The notes under the pieces were generated by a model. That model saw only the letters and a list, made by a program, of their open reading frames with translations. It was not told the origin of the DNA and ran no database searches. Shown piece by piece: positions 35,977 to 44,737 of a stretch of 64,000 nt of DNA (within the stretch, counting starts at the first letter, position 1; each line of letters begins with the position of its first letter). This DNA is from JAOAPY01 sp038237475 (GTDB lineage: Bacteria > Acidobacteriota > Blastocatellia > Pyrinomonadales > Pyrinomonadaceae): assembly GCA_038237475.1 (NCBI GenBank), contig JBBRYS010000001.1, forward strand, positions 496,001 through 560,000, in the 5' to 3' direction. Position numbers and translations under genes: made by a program.

Positions 35977-38256
35977 CTACTGCACGATTTGAAAATCAAT
36001 CCCCTGCGTCGCTGTATTCTGGCTTTGTTTGCCAAGCTTGTCGGTGACGATAACCTGCAGCACATACTCGCCCGGCGCTGCTTTGCTGCTCAGTTTAATT
36101 TGACCGCCGGCCCGCAAACGCATCATATCGGACTCCGGGCCGACATCGTATTCGACGACCTTTCCTTCATAGGCAAGTTGGCCTTCATGAAACAGACGTA
36201 TTTGGGTGGTCAGTTGCGGCTTGTGTGCGGTGTTCAGCTTGGCATTGTAAATATAGTAAGCGTAATGCATTTCCATGCTCGGCCGCAGACGTCTGAGGGC
36301 CGGACTAGCCTGTGCAGTGGCAGAGTCATCAGCGCTCATCAAACGTCCCGCGCCGGCATTTGGCTGCGTCGTCTTTTGCGGATCAAGACCGCTGACAAAA
36401 ATCCCCGAGAGCGCAAAGCGCCCTTTGGCCAGATCCGGAACTTCGACGAATTGACTCGCCGAGCCCACTCGCCGCGACGCTGTATCGCGGACCGCGATCC
36501 GTAACTGGTAAGCGCCTGCCTTTTTGATTGGCACGTTTACTGTATAAAGCAATCCGTCGCGGATCATGCTTTCATAGGTGTCGCCACCGGCCCGAATCTT
36601 ATGAGTGCGTGACAAGGAATCGATCACTTCACCATTCGCGCCAAAGGTATAAGCCAGCACCTCAATCTCGGATTCATGGTCGCCGTTTTCTACCTGCTTG
36701 AAAGTTAGATCGTGCCCATCGATGTGAAGTACTGAGGAGAGAATTGATCCGAGTGTGTCGTTGCCGAATAGCGATGTCAGCCGCAGATGAACATCAGCCG
36801 CTCCAAGAGGCGTGGCCAGCGCGGTCCCCAGATCGCCGGTCTTGCGAGCTTCTTTGGCCTTGCTGTCGGCGACCCCGAAAAAGCCGCTGCGAGATCGCAC
36901 CCGCAGATCGGGCCGGTTCACCTTGACCGTGATTTTGTGGAAATCCTGGCCGCCGGTTTTTGGATCGAAGGTTGATTCTTCGGGCCGGTAGGCAATCAGG
37001 TAGTAGCCCGATAAATCGTCGAGCACCTGCTGAATGCCCTTGTTCAAATCATTAACGTTGCGAATCGCCAAGCCGCCGCTGAGTCGCGCGATGTACGACA
37101 GCCCGGCTTGTGTATCAAAGAAAACTCGCTCGCGATTGGTGGTTTCCTGGCGCAACCTGAGTGGCCCAAACCCGGTAGAGTTATCCGCAGCGGTTAATCC
37201 CAGTGTCTGCAAACCTCGCGTATCCATCGTGTTGATAACCACGGAGGAGCGGTTTGCCAGATCAGTGAGCCGGCGCAGGCTTTCCAGGACGCTCGGGTTT
37301 GTAATTATGCTGGTCGCATCCGTGTCGACTATGCCGGCCCCGGTGGGTCCTTGCTTTGGTACGGAAGGCGCGTCACGGCCCACTCTGGTGAATAGCTGGA
37401 AGCCATCCGAAAGCAGCAATACTGACTTGCGGCCCGGTAGTTGAGCCAGTCCGCGCACCACATAGCTGAGCGCGCCGAGGGTGCCCACGGTGAAAGTCTG
37501 TTCTCGTAACTCGTTTAAATCGTCGCTCACCACCTGAGAGTTTTCTGACAGGCGACGAGTATTAGCGGCGGCTTGGGAAGCGCTCGCGCTGTCGCCGCTG
37601 CGACCAATTGTGTTTGCTGCTTCGGCTACGTCATCGGGCTCGAGAGGAGCAAAAACGCTGAGACCTCCGCGCCCAAAAGGAGACCAGCGCACGCGGTCTA
37701 TCGCAGCTGCCAGCAACCGCTTATCTGAAGTGAATTGCTGCAAAGCGCCGGCGCCGGCACTGGTGCGGATGATGGCCACCAAATCGCCAGGTTGCATCTG
37801 CTCATTTATGAACTTCGTCAAAGTCCGGCGCACGAATGCAGTGCTTACAAACGATAATCCCAAGTCATCGACGACCAGGGCGATGGTGCGTCGCACCTGG
37901 TCCGGCCGCAGCGTCGGCTGAGGTACAGGAGCCGCAACGGAAGCTTCGCCCGCGCGTGCCGACCCCCGCGTGATCAGTCCACCCGGACCAGTTGGCTGAG
38001 TCGCTACATAAACGAGGTTGGTTACCTTCTGCCGGCGGCCATCCTGGAGAACTTCAAAATCTTCTGCCTTTAGATCCGTAATCTGGCGGCCATTCTTGTC
38101 GGTGACCACGGCGTCTATCTGGACCAGATTCGTACTGATGCGCACGACGTCGGCATCGTCTATCTTTTCCGTTGGGTTTTGGCTGGCCGGCTGTTGCCCG
38201 GCGACTGTGATAACGAGGCAAAGCAGCGGGATCGCCAGCTTGTAACAGGGATTCAT
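35977..38256 (-). CDS. secreted VWFA-domain protein (TIGR03436-like)
   Basis: About 759 aa with the signal peptide MNPCYKLAIPLLCLVITVAG. N-terminal domain (about 45-95): VRISTNLVQIDAVVTDKNGRQITDLKAEDF, as in acidobacterial TIGR03436 proteins. The von Willebrand A domain follows (IALVVDDLGLSF, DxxxS-type site partly altered, GRKSVLLLSDGFQL). A beta-rich C-terminal half ends SQNTATQGIDFQIVQ. Exported, probable adhesion or matrix role. GTG 38277 is an alternative start. Begins a few tens of bases after bshA, probably co-transcribed. Confidence 0.9.
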   Translation of the reverse strand: MNPCYKLAIPLLCLVITVAGQQPASQNPTEKIDDADVVRISTNLVQIDAVVTDKNGRQITDLKAEDFEVLQDGRRQKVTNLVYVATQPTGPGGLITRGSARAGEASVAAPVPQPTLRPDQVRRTIALVVDDLGLSFVSTAFVRRTLTKFINEQMQPGDLVAIIRTSAGAGALQQFTSDKRLLAAAIDRVRWSPFGRGGLSVFAPLEPDDVAEAANTIGRSGDSASASQAAANTRRLSENSQVVSDDLNELREQTFTVGTLGALSYVVRGLAQLPGRKSVLLLSDGFQLFTRVGRDAPSVPKQGPTGAGIVDTDATSIITNPSVLESLRRLTDLANRSSVVINTMDTRGLQTLGLTAADNSTGFGPLRLRQETTNRERVFFDTQAGLSYIARLSGGLAIRNVNDLNKGIQQVLDDLSGYYLIAYRPEESTFDPKTGGQDFHKITVKVNRPDLRVRSRSGFFGVADSKAKEARKTGDLGTALATPLGAADVHLRLTSLFGNDTLGSILSSVLHIDGHDLTFKQVENGDHESEIEVLAYTFGANGEVIDSLSRTHKIRAGGDTYESMIRDGLLYTVNVPIKKAGAYQLRIAVRDTASRRVGSASQFVEVPDLAKGRFALSGIFVSGLDPQKTTQPNAGAGRLMSADDSATAQASPALRRLRPSMEMHYAYYIYNAKLNTAHKPQLTTQIRLFHEGQLAYEGKVVEYDVGPESDMMRLRAGGQIKLSSKAAPGEYVLQVIVTDKLGKQSQNTATQGIDFQIVQ

Positions 38257-38283
38257 CGTGAGGGAACTCTTCTTCACTGAATT

Positions 38284-39417
38284 TCAAGCACCACTCTGCG
38301 CGAGCACTTTTTCGTAGAATGCTATGTATTGCGGAATAATCAGATCAGTGCGATACCTTGAGAGCGCCGACTCACGCGCCAGCTTTCCCATGCGGGCCCG
38401 GAAATCATTGTCGGCCAACAGACGGCCGGTATCGTCGGCCATCTTATCAACATCTCCTACTTCACTGAGAAATCCTGTTTCACCATCGGTGACCACTTCA
38501 GGAAGACCACCGACCCGTGAAGCAACCACCGGTAGCTGGCAGGCCATGGCTTCAAGCGCCGCTAGTCCAAATGACTCCTGCTCTGAAGGCAGCAACAGCA
38601 CATCCGATACTGAAAGGTAGTCCACGATGCGGGCCTGCTTGCCGACGAAAGCGCAGGCGTCAGAGATTCCAAGGCAACGCGCGCGATGTTCGGCATTGGT
38701 CCGTTCACTGCCATCACCAACCATCACCAGCCTTGTCTTGATTCCCTTTTTCAAAACACGAGCCAGAATCTCGACGCAATCGACCGGTCGCTTGACCGGT
38801 CTGAAGTTTGAGACGTGCACAAGCAGCAGTTCGTTGGCCGGGGCCAGTGTCCGGCGCAATGTTTCGTTGGGCTGCCGTTTATAATCATGCTCACAAACGA
38901 AATTCGGGATGACCGTGATGTCATCGAACTGAAAACTCTCACGCGTCGCTTCCTTCAAATAATTTGAGATGGCGGTTACCCCATCCGACTGCACGATGCC
39001 ATAGCGAGTGATCGGCAGGTAAGAACGATCGGCCCCGACGAGGGTGATGTCCGTTCCATGCAGCGTGGTGATCACCGGCAACTTGCGTTTGGGCTTCAGG
39101 GATTCGCGCGCGAGAATGGCACTGATGGAATGCGGAATGGCGTAATGCACGTGGAGCAAGTCCAGGTTCTCAGTTTCAGCCACGGTAGCCATCTTGGTGG
39201 CAAGTGCAAGCGTGTAAGGCTGATGCTCGAACAGCGGATACGACATCATCTCAACCTCGTGAAAACGCACACGCTCGCTCAATTCGGTCAACCGCGTCGG
39301 GAGTGCTGAAGCAATGAAGTGGACCGTATGGCCACGAGCAGCCAACTCTTTGCCCAGCTCCGACCCGACAATGCCGCTCCCGCCGTAAGTTGGATAGACT
39401 GTGATACCGATGTTCAT
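38284..39417 (-). CDS. bshA: N-acetyl-alpha-D-glucosaminyl L-malate synthase
   Basis: 377-aa GT4 glycosyltransferase for the first step of bacillithiol synthesis (UDP-GlcNAc plus L-malate). The start MNIGITVYPTYGGSGIVGSELGKELAARGH, TLHGTDITLVG, the nucleotide-sugar site around VSNFRPVKRP and the EQESFGLAALEAMACQLPVVAS donor loop match BshA. The next enzyme, bshB1, is at 42669-43415; bshC is not in the window. A candidate structured RNA with its own terminator lies 167 bp upstream and might be a leader. Confidence 0.93.
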   Translation of the reverse strand: MNIGITVYPTYGGSGIVGSELGKELAARGHTVHFIASALPTRLTELSERVRFHEVEMMSYPLFEHQPYTLALATKMATVAETENLDLLHVHYAIPHSISAILARESLKPKRKLPVITTLHGTDITLVGADRSYLPITRYGIVQSDGVTAISNYLKEATRESFQFDDITVIPNFVCEHDYKRQPNETLRRTLAPANELLLVHVSNFRPVKRPVDCVEILARVLKKGIKTRLVMVGDGSERTNAEHRARCLGISDACAFVGKQARIVDYLSVSDVLLLPSEQESFGLAALEAMACQLPVVASRVGGLPEVVTDGETGFLSEVGDVDKMADDTGRLLADNDFRARMGKLARESALSRYRTDLIIPQYIAFYEKVLAQSGA

Positions 39418-39423
39418 TGGTTT

Positions 39424-39580
39424 AGTCAGTTGTCAGTTGTCAGTGGTCGGTTGCGACAGCCCGCGATAGCGGGCGGCAGCATAAGGCCTTCTATGAAGCC
39501 GGTGACACCAGCTTAAATCTTTTACTCAACGAGAGACAACTAAACTCACAACTGACCACTGACACTGACGACTGACACCA
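39424..39580. repeat. degenerate TCAGTTGTCAGT-type intergenic repeat
   Basis: Imperfect units of the type CAGTTGTCAGT (39427-39453) and their inverse ACTGACCACTGACACTGACG (39551-39570) flank a more unique middle. The same family fills the gap between the RND and MFP genes (49805-49940). Confidence 0.7.
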
Positions 39581-39583
39581 TAA

Positions 39584-39664
39584 TGAAAAGGCAGGCGACC
39601 CTCGCAATCGCCTGCCTCATTCTCAACTTGTCTTGTCTATCTTTCGATAGGGGGGCAAGTGAGG
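39584..39664 (-). ncRNA. candidate small structured RNA or bshA leader attenuator
   Basis: On the minus strand, a predicted transcript from about 39664 has a 5' hairpin closed by ACTTG/CAAGT (39656-39660, 39626-39630) with an inner CTATC-GAAA-GATAG GNRA-capped stem (39637-39650). A 10-bp perfect stem AGGCAGGCGA/TCGCCTGCCT (39589-39598, 39608-39617) followed by UUUU is a textbook terminator. Promoter elements lie just upstream. About 80 nt. No known family recognised. It could be a free sRNA or an attenuated leader of bshA. Confidence 0.5.
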
Positions 39665-39670
39665 CTCGGC

Positions 39671-39699
39671 AGTATATTCCCGCGGCCTCGAGTTGGCAA
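39671..39699 (-). promoter_or_regulatory. sigma-70-like promoter of the candidate RNA
   Basis: Minus-strand TTGCCA (39694-39699), a 17-bp spacer and TATACT (39671-39676). The spacing is ideal and both hexamers are near consensus. Confidence 0.55.
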
Positions 39700-39872
39700 T
39701 AAAATCCGGCAGCGAATAGCCCAGGTCGTGGACGGGACAAGTTCAGAAGACAGCCGCGCTGTTGCCTTTGCCAAAAAGAGTCTAATCACCGCTTAAAACC
39801 CCTTCCTTATCGATTCCCTTCGGAGGACAGCTCCTGCCCACTGCCAACCTGAAGCACGTTATTTCAGCCGCG

Positions 39873-39902
39873 TTCTGACTAACCAGCGAAACAAGGTATA
39901 AT
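39873..39902 (+). promoter_or_regulatory. candidate promoter of nfu
   Basis: TATAAT at 39897-39902 with a poor -35 (TTCTGA, 39873-39878) and 18-bp spacing, 57 bp before the nfu ATG. Confidence 0.45.
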
Positions 39903-39958
39903 CCCAGCACATGAAATTTGGCGAAGGACCATTAATTAACTGAAGCCGGAGAAGTACG

Positions 39959-40522
39959 ATGCCTAAAATCAGCGATATCGAAGAAACACCAAATCCAAAT
40001 GCGGTAAAATTTATTCTCCGCGAACCTGTCAGCCATGGGGTTGCGCAACAATTTAACTCAGCCTCACAGGCCGAGAAGGATCCTCTCGCTAAAGCTCTCT
40101 TCGATGTTGGCCATGTCGTGTCCGTGTTCTACATGGACAAAATGATTACGGTCGAAAAAGACAATGAAGGCGACTGGGACGATTTGCTACCGGTGCTGGC
40201 TGTGCCGATTCGCGCCACGGAATCAGTCGCTTCATCCAACGGCATGGCCGCGGCCGCAGCAGTCGGCGGAGCAATCGCCGCCGTCACCAGCGACGACCCG
40301 CGCCTGTTAAAGATTAATGAGGTCCTCGATGAAAAAGTGCGGCCAGCACTGATGGGAGACGGTGGTTATCTGGAGATACTCGGATTGAAGGAAAACACCC
40401 TGAGCATTCGCTATCAGGGCGCTTGCGGTTCCTGCCCCAGCTCACTCACCGGAACGCTGATGGCAGTCGAGAGCCTGCTGCAGACCGAAGTTGATCCGGC
40501 TCTTGAAGTGATTGCGGTGTAG
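39959..40522 (+). CDS. nfu: Nfu-type iron-sulfur cluster carrier
   Basis: 187 aa. An N-terminal Nfu_N domain (EETPNPNAVKFILREPV) is joined by an Ala-rich linker (about 98-115) to a NifU C-terminal domain with the cluster-binding CxxC in GACGSCPSSLTGTL. Such proteins hold and deliver Fe-S clusters to apoproteins. ATG 39959 has a GGAGAAG site. Free-standing, with no suf or isc genes adjacent. Confidence 0.94.
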   Translation: MPKISDIEETPNPNAVKFILREPVSHGVAQQFNSASQAEKDPLAKALFDVGHVVSVFYMDKMITVEKDNEGDWDDLLPVLAVPIRATESVASSNGMAAAAAVGGAIAAVTSDDPRLLKINEVLDEKVRPALMGDGGYLEILGLKENTLSIRYQGACGSCPSSLTGTLMAVESLLQTEVDPALEVIAV

Positions 40523-40729
40523 AACTTTTTCAGATTGCTGTTTGGTGCCTATAGTTTTTCATGTTTCGAACAAGCCAGGATCGCCTGATCCTGGCTTTGA
40601 TGTCTTTGCTCATTAAGAGAGGCAATCTGAAGATTCTCGGACAACTGTTTCTGGAACTTTATCGCCTTAGTCACGTTTAAGCTGACGTTCAGTACCAGAT
40701 TTCCAACCGTCGCTATCAGGAGAATCCCA

Positions 40730-42652
40730 ATGTCGAACAGCCTACGCCTCTCGCTGGCGGGTCTTTTGTTATTGGCCCCGCTACTGCTCGCTAACGCCCA
40801 GGCTTCCAAAGAAGCACCAGCCCCGAAAGACCAAAAGATAAAAACCAAAGAACAGGGGTTGAAGGATGCGAAAGTCGTAGAGCCGGATCCGGCTGCGCTC
40901 GAGAGGCGAAACATGGCTGTCTCGCTGCTGACCTCGCTGGCTGATGACGCGCGCAGCTTTCGGGATCAGAAAGTGCGCGCGCGAGTGCTGGCGCGCACTG
41001 CCGATGCGCTTTGGACCACCGAACCGGAGCGGGCGCGCGATCTGTTTCAACGGGCCTGGGATGCGGCCGAAACCGGTGACGCGGAAACAGCGCGCCTGGC
41101 AGCGGAAGACATGCGCCGCCAGCAGCAACAGGGAGTAATGATGCGACGATCCGGCCGCGACATGCGAACAGAAGTGCTGCTTGTAATCGCCAAGCGCGAT
41201 GGCAAATTAGCGGAAGAGTTTCTCGCCAAACTTGAAGAGGCGGCCGATCGAGATGCTAAAGAAGCGGCTGCTGATGCTCGCCGCCGCCCTGACGATCAGT
41301 GGTCAGCGCCGGCCGGCCTCGCCAAGCGGCTGACAATGGCGCGAGCCCTGTTACAGGATGGCGATGTTACGCGAGCCATGCAGTTCGCGGCGCCGGCGCT
41401 GGGCCAGGTTAACAAGGACTCAATCTTCTTCCTGTCCGAGTTGCGGCAGAAAAATGTCGGGGCGGCGGATGGGGCTTATGCAGCCCTGCTGGCGCGTGTT
41501 GCCATGGATCCCGGCGCCGACGCTAACACTGTGTCGGGACTGTCTTCCTACGCCTTTACTCCACTCCTCTATGTCACGTTCTCCACTGATGGCGGCTCGT
41601 ATGTAAATCAGTCCGGGCCGCCTTCCGGACCTCCAGACCTGCCCGCCGCGCTGCGCAATTCATTCTTCAGGACCGCCAGTGGGATTCTGCTGCGGCCGCT
41701 GTTGCCACCTGGACAGGACACAAGTTCCTCCGGACGAAGCGGGAAGCTGATGATCATCAAGCGCCTGCTGCCGCTGTATGAACAATACGATGCGGAACAA
41801 GCGGTGCTGCTGCGAACACATATGACGGCACTTGCCGGTGGTCAGCCGGAACCGGAAATTGCTGAAGGCAATCAGGCCGTGAACCGGGGCATCGGCCCCG
41901 ACCGCACAAATCGAGATCCGCTCAAGACCATGCAGGATCGGCTGGACCGCGCCAAGACTTCAGAGGAACGAGATGCGATCTATACAGACATGGCAGCCTC
42001 GCTGGCAGCCCATGGCGATCCCCAGGGACGCGAACTCGCAGGCAAGATCGAAGACTCTGAACTAAGAAATAAGACTCTGGCGTATATCGACTTCCAACTC
42101 TTGCGCAATGCCATTGAGAAAAAGGATGTAGGCGAACTGGTGCGCGTCGCAAAGTCCGGCGATTTGACGAACATCCAACGCGCGTGGGGATACGCTCAGG
42201 CAGCCCGCCTGACTGGAGATAAAGATACGGCGCGTGCTGGAGACTATTTACAGGAGGCGGCCACGGCTGCCCGGCGAATCGATGCGACCGATCCCGATCG
42301 AGCTCGGGGACTGCTTGCGGTTGCCAGCGGCTACGCGCGCAGCGATCTGGTGCGCGCCTGGGAAATGATCACCGAGGCCATTAAAGCCGCGAACAGCGCG
42401 CCGGGTTTCACCGGGGATGATGGTTCCCTGATCTCTCGCTTACAAACCAGAAACATGACTGTGGCAACGGCTGCCGGCGCGGAAGACTTCAACGTAGCAG
42501 GAGTGTTTCAGATACTGGCTGCCGAGGATCTCTATCGCTCAAGCGAACTGGCAAAAACTTTCAATGCGGAAACCGCGCGGGCCAACGCGACCATCGCGAC
42601 CGCGCGCGCGATTCTGGAACCGAAACCGGTGGAGCCTTCGAGGGCAAACTGA
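40730..42652 (+). CDS. large secreted helical protein of unknown function
   Basis: 640 aa with the signal peptide MSNSLRLSLAGLLLLAPLLL (cleavage near NAQA), a Lys/Glu-rich linker and then a long, mostly alpha-helical region rich in Ala, Arg and Asp (for example RARVLARTADALWTTEPERA and DLFQRAWDAAETGDAETARL), with TPR/SEL1-like periodicity but no clear motif. It looks like an acidobacterial exported protein of no described family. ATG has AGGAGAATC upstream. It converges with bshB1. Confidence 0.75.
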   Translation: MSNSLRLSLAGLLLLAPLLLANAQASKEAPAPKDQKIKTKEQGLKDAKVVEPDPAALERRNMAVSLLTSLADDARSFRDQKVRARVLARTADALWTTEPERARDLFQRAWDAAETGDAETARLAAEDMRRQQQQGVMMRRSGRDMRTEVLLVIAKRDGKLAEEFLAKLEEAADRDAKEAAADARRRPDDQWSAPAGLAKRLTMARALLQDGDVTRAMQFAAPALGQVNKDSIFFLSELRQKNVGAADGAYAALLARVAMDPGADANTVSGLSSYAFTPLLYVTFSTDGGSYVNQSGPPSGPPDLPAALRNSFFRTASGILLRPLLPPGQDTSSSGRSGKLMIIKRLLPLYEQYDAEQAVLLRTHMTALAGGQPEPEIAEGNQAVNRGIGPDRTNRDPLKTMQDRLDRAKTSEERDAIYTDMAASLAAHGDPQGRELAGKIEDSELRNKTLAYIDFQLLRNAIEKKDVGELVRVAKSGDLTNIQRAWGYAQAARLTGDKDTARAGDYLQEAATAARRIDATDPDRARGLLAVASGYARSDLVRAWEMITEAIKAANSAPGFTGDDGSLISRLQTRNMTVATAAGAEDFNVAGVFQILAAEDLYRSSELAKTFNAETARANATIATARAILEPKPVEPSRAN

Positions 42653-42668
42653 AAATGCTGTTGTCAGG

Positions 42669-43415
42669 TTACGAATAGATGTTCATCGGGCGGGTGAGCA
42701 ACGCAAAAGGATCATCCACGTTCAGGGCTTCCCGCACGAAAAAGGCCTCGCCGGCTTCGACTCCGATCAGCGAGCCCATGTAGCGCATACGCAGTTCGAT
42801 CTCCTCCAGGAAACCCTCGTCGCTGATACGCGTCTCGGGCTCAGCAGAGCCTGCGCTGAAAAACTGTGAAGCGTGCGCGCGAATCGATTCCATTTTTTCC
42901 TCGACGAAACCGGAAACGTCGACGACAAAAGAAGGCGGCACCAGCCGCGAAAATAACGAGTGGGCCAGGGCCGGCATCTTTACGGCTGCCTGACCGAACT
43001 CTGCGTCATAACGCTTCATCGTCGCCAGACGGGCCGCCTCACGCACTATGCGACTGGTAGTTGCATGATCCGGGTGAGGATCATCCCAATGAGTAGTCAG
43101 CAACAACTTTGGCTTGTGCGAGCGAATCACCCGCACCATCGCAGTCCGTGACTCCTCGGTTAACCAGATATGACCATCTGGCTGCTCAAGATTCAGCCGC
43201 ACGTCCAACTTCATAATGCCGGCAGCTCTCTCCGCTTCCCGCGCCCGAATCTCCACCGTGCCGCGCGTTCCCATTTCACCGCGTGTCAGGTCACAGACAC
43301 CGGTGCGATAACCCAGGGCCTTCAACTTCAGCAGCGTCCCGGCAACGCTCAACTCCGCGTCGTCGGGATGGGAAAAGATCGCCAGCACATCAAGTTCTAG
43401 GTTGTTTGTCGCCAT
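42669..43415 (-). CDS. bshB1: bacillithiol biosynthesis deacetylase
   Basis: 248-aa PIG-L/LmbE-fold zinc deacetylase that removes the acetyl group from GlcNAc-malate, step two of bacillithiol synthesis. Zinc and catalytic motif AIFSHPDDAELSVAGTL, with the downstream TTHWDDPHPDH. The start MATNNLELDVLAIFSHPDD at 43415 is preferred over the frame start at 43460. Together with bshA it shows that the cell makes bacillithiol. Confidence 0.93.
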   Translation of the reverse strand: MATNNLELDVLAIFSHPDDAELSVAGTLLKLKALGYRTGVCDLTRGEMGTRGTVEIRAREAERAAGIMKLDVRLNLEQPDGHIWLTEESRTAMVRVIRSHKPKLLLTTHWDDPHPDHATTSRIVREAARLATMKRYDAEFGQAAVKMPALAHSLFSRLVPPSFVVDVSGFVEEKMESIRAHASQFFSAGSAEPETRISDEGFLEEIELRMRYMGSLIGVEAGEAFFVREALNVDDPFALLTRPMNIYS

Positions 43416-43470
43416 TGCTTCAGCAGATGTGAGTTTGCCCAACTGCCGCTGCAGGGTCAAGCGCCGTATA

Positions 43471-43785
43471 GCTGATTGTTAGCCCGCCTAGCGGACGGCC
43501 GGCAATAGCCCAGCGGTTCACTGCTGGGATCACAAGCGGCTAGATGATTGTTAGTCCGCGCAGCGGACGATTGGAAATAGCCCAGCGATTTATCGCTGGG
43601 ATCAACGACGGGAAAAAATGAAGTCCGTGAAACGGACGGCTGATAATAGCCTAAACAGTTCACTGCTAAGGTCAAACTAGCCATCTGATTGTGAGTCGTG
43701 TAACGGACTGCTGTTTACTGCCAAACTCTTCTTCCAGCGATAAATCGCTGTCCTATTCGATTTGTCCGTTTCACGGACTGCGGTC
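43471..43785. repeat. tandem array of about 71-bp hairpin-containing repeats
   Basis: Four imperfect units start at about 43471, 43542, 43612 and 43684 (spacing 70-72 bp), with a partial inverted unit at 43759-43785. Each holds TCCG-AGCGGA arms and, further on, CCCAGCG-CGCTGGG arms (best in unit 2: AGCCCAGCGATTTATCGCTG). A minus-strand open frame through the array encodes repeated LGYxQPSA-like stretches, which I take as a by-product. 43786-43921 holds nothing recognised. Confidence 0.8.
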
Positions 43786-43921
43786 CTTGGTTCAAATGAT
43801 GCAAACCGAAAATCTGTGCTACTGCTAATGGCTGTGCTAAAGTATCGCGGTTTCATTCATCGCTCGCGAAATGACGGCCATCCGTGTTCGCGGGCAAAAA
43901 TCAAAATGCGGAGACAGTTGA

Positions 43922-44086
43922 ATGAAGTGTGCTAAATGTAGCCGGGATTCGGGTCTGCTCAGAAAAAAGTGCCCCGCCTGCAAGCGTCCCTTCCTGCGCC
44001 TTTATGTGCTGATCATTCTGGCGGCAATTGTTATCGGCGTTGGTGGTTTGGCAATGCTCGGGAAATTACCCTGGCACGCCGGCTGA
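43922..44086 (+). CDS. 54-aa zinc-ribbon, single-pass membrane protein
   Basis: MKCAKCSRDSGLLRKKCPAC gives two CxxC pairs, followed by a hydrophobic helix (LYVLIILAAIVIGVGGLAML) and a short tail. The same ribbon-plus-helix plan is seen in 30731-31039. Short, but the composition is clearly protein-like. Confidence 0.65.
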   Translation: MKCAKCSRDSGLLRKKCPACKRPFLRLYVLIILAAIVIGVGGLAMLGKLPWHAG

Positions 44087-44098
44087 TAAAGCGCCAGT

Positions 44099-44563
44099 TT
44101 ACCGGACGCCCCATTCCCACAAGCCATATTGAACCTTCTTATCGAGCGGATGTCCTGCCTGCTTCAGCGACAACACAATCTGTCCGCGATGGTGTGATTC
44201 GTGGGAGATCAGATAGCCGAGAAATGCCACTGCGTGGGGCTTGAAACCCTTTACTTTTCCGCCTGCTGCCAGACTCTGCTCTAACAGGGTTCGCAGCGCG
44301 GAACTTGAATCGACCAGAGACTTTCGCAGTTTTTTCTTATCGACCGCGCCGTCCTTCTCGATCTTTTCCAATCCCTGTAATAGTTCAGGCGCCGCAGCCT
44401 TCAGCCACATCAACCGCACATTGTGGAGGTGAGCAAATTGCTCGCCGACGCTGCGGCTTTTCGAAGCAGATGATGCAGTCAGTGCCACCGGTGCGACGGC
44501 ATCGAGCAAATAAAGATTGATGCGATTGTGAATGTCCCAGGTTTCGAGAATCTGATCCTTCAA
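44099..44563 (-). CDS. DinB-superfamily protein
   Basis: 154 aa from TTG 44563, 8 nt after GGAGGAG; the frame extends upstream to 44695 but without coding character. The metal-ligand pattern lies in GYLISHESHHRGQIVLSLKQAG near the end, with an N-terminal EQFAHLHNVRLMWL. The gene is 680 bp from bshB1, so a bacillithiol transferase is possible; DinB-fold enzymes also include other thiol and sugar-modifying enzymes. Confidence 0.85.
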   Translation of the reverse strand: MKDQILETWDIHNRINLYLLDAVAPVALTASSASKSRSVGEQFAHLHNVRLMWLKAAAPELLQGLEKIEKDGAVDKKKLRKSLVDSSSALRTLLEQSLAAGGKVKGFKPHAVAFLGYLISHESHHRGQIVLSLKQAGHPLDKKVQYGLWEWGVR

Positions 44564-44664
44564 ACTTCGAACTCCTCCTTCATCAATTCTTAATGCCGGA
44601 GATAATATCCTGTAATTTCGAATGAAGGCTACAGTCTGGAGAAGTTTGTCGAAACTGAAAGATC

Positions 44665-44702
44665 GAAGGCAGTGAGTTTGTCCCCTGAGACTCACTGCCT
44701 TC
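44665..44702. terminator. strong hairpin downstream of tolC
   Basis: A perfect 13-bp stem (GAAGGCAGTGAGT at 44665-44677, ACTCACTGCCTTC at 44690-44702) with a 12-nt loop lies 35 bp past the tolC stop. There is no long U run on either strand, so it may act as a processing or rho-linked barrier. Confidence 0.6.
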
Positions 44703-44737
44703 TTCGTTGTGCGGTGCTACCGAAAATGAAGCCGATA

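Noticed and set aside
39546..39740. 64-aa minus-strand protein upstream of bshA
   Set aside because: The segment is better explained as a structured RNA with promoter and terminator; the frame has no ribosome site.
43457..43684. Minus-strand repeat protein with LGYxQ units
   Set aside because: The open frame is created by the tandem 71-bp noncoding repeats; no start signal, and units differ in ways typical of DNA hairpins, not protein.
43471..43785. CRISPR array
   Set aside because: Units are contiguous imperfect repeats of about 71 bp with no spacers and no cas genes nearby.
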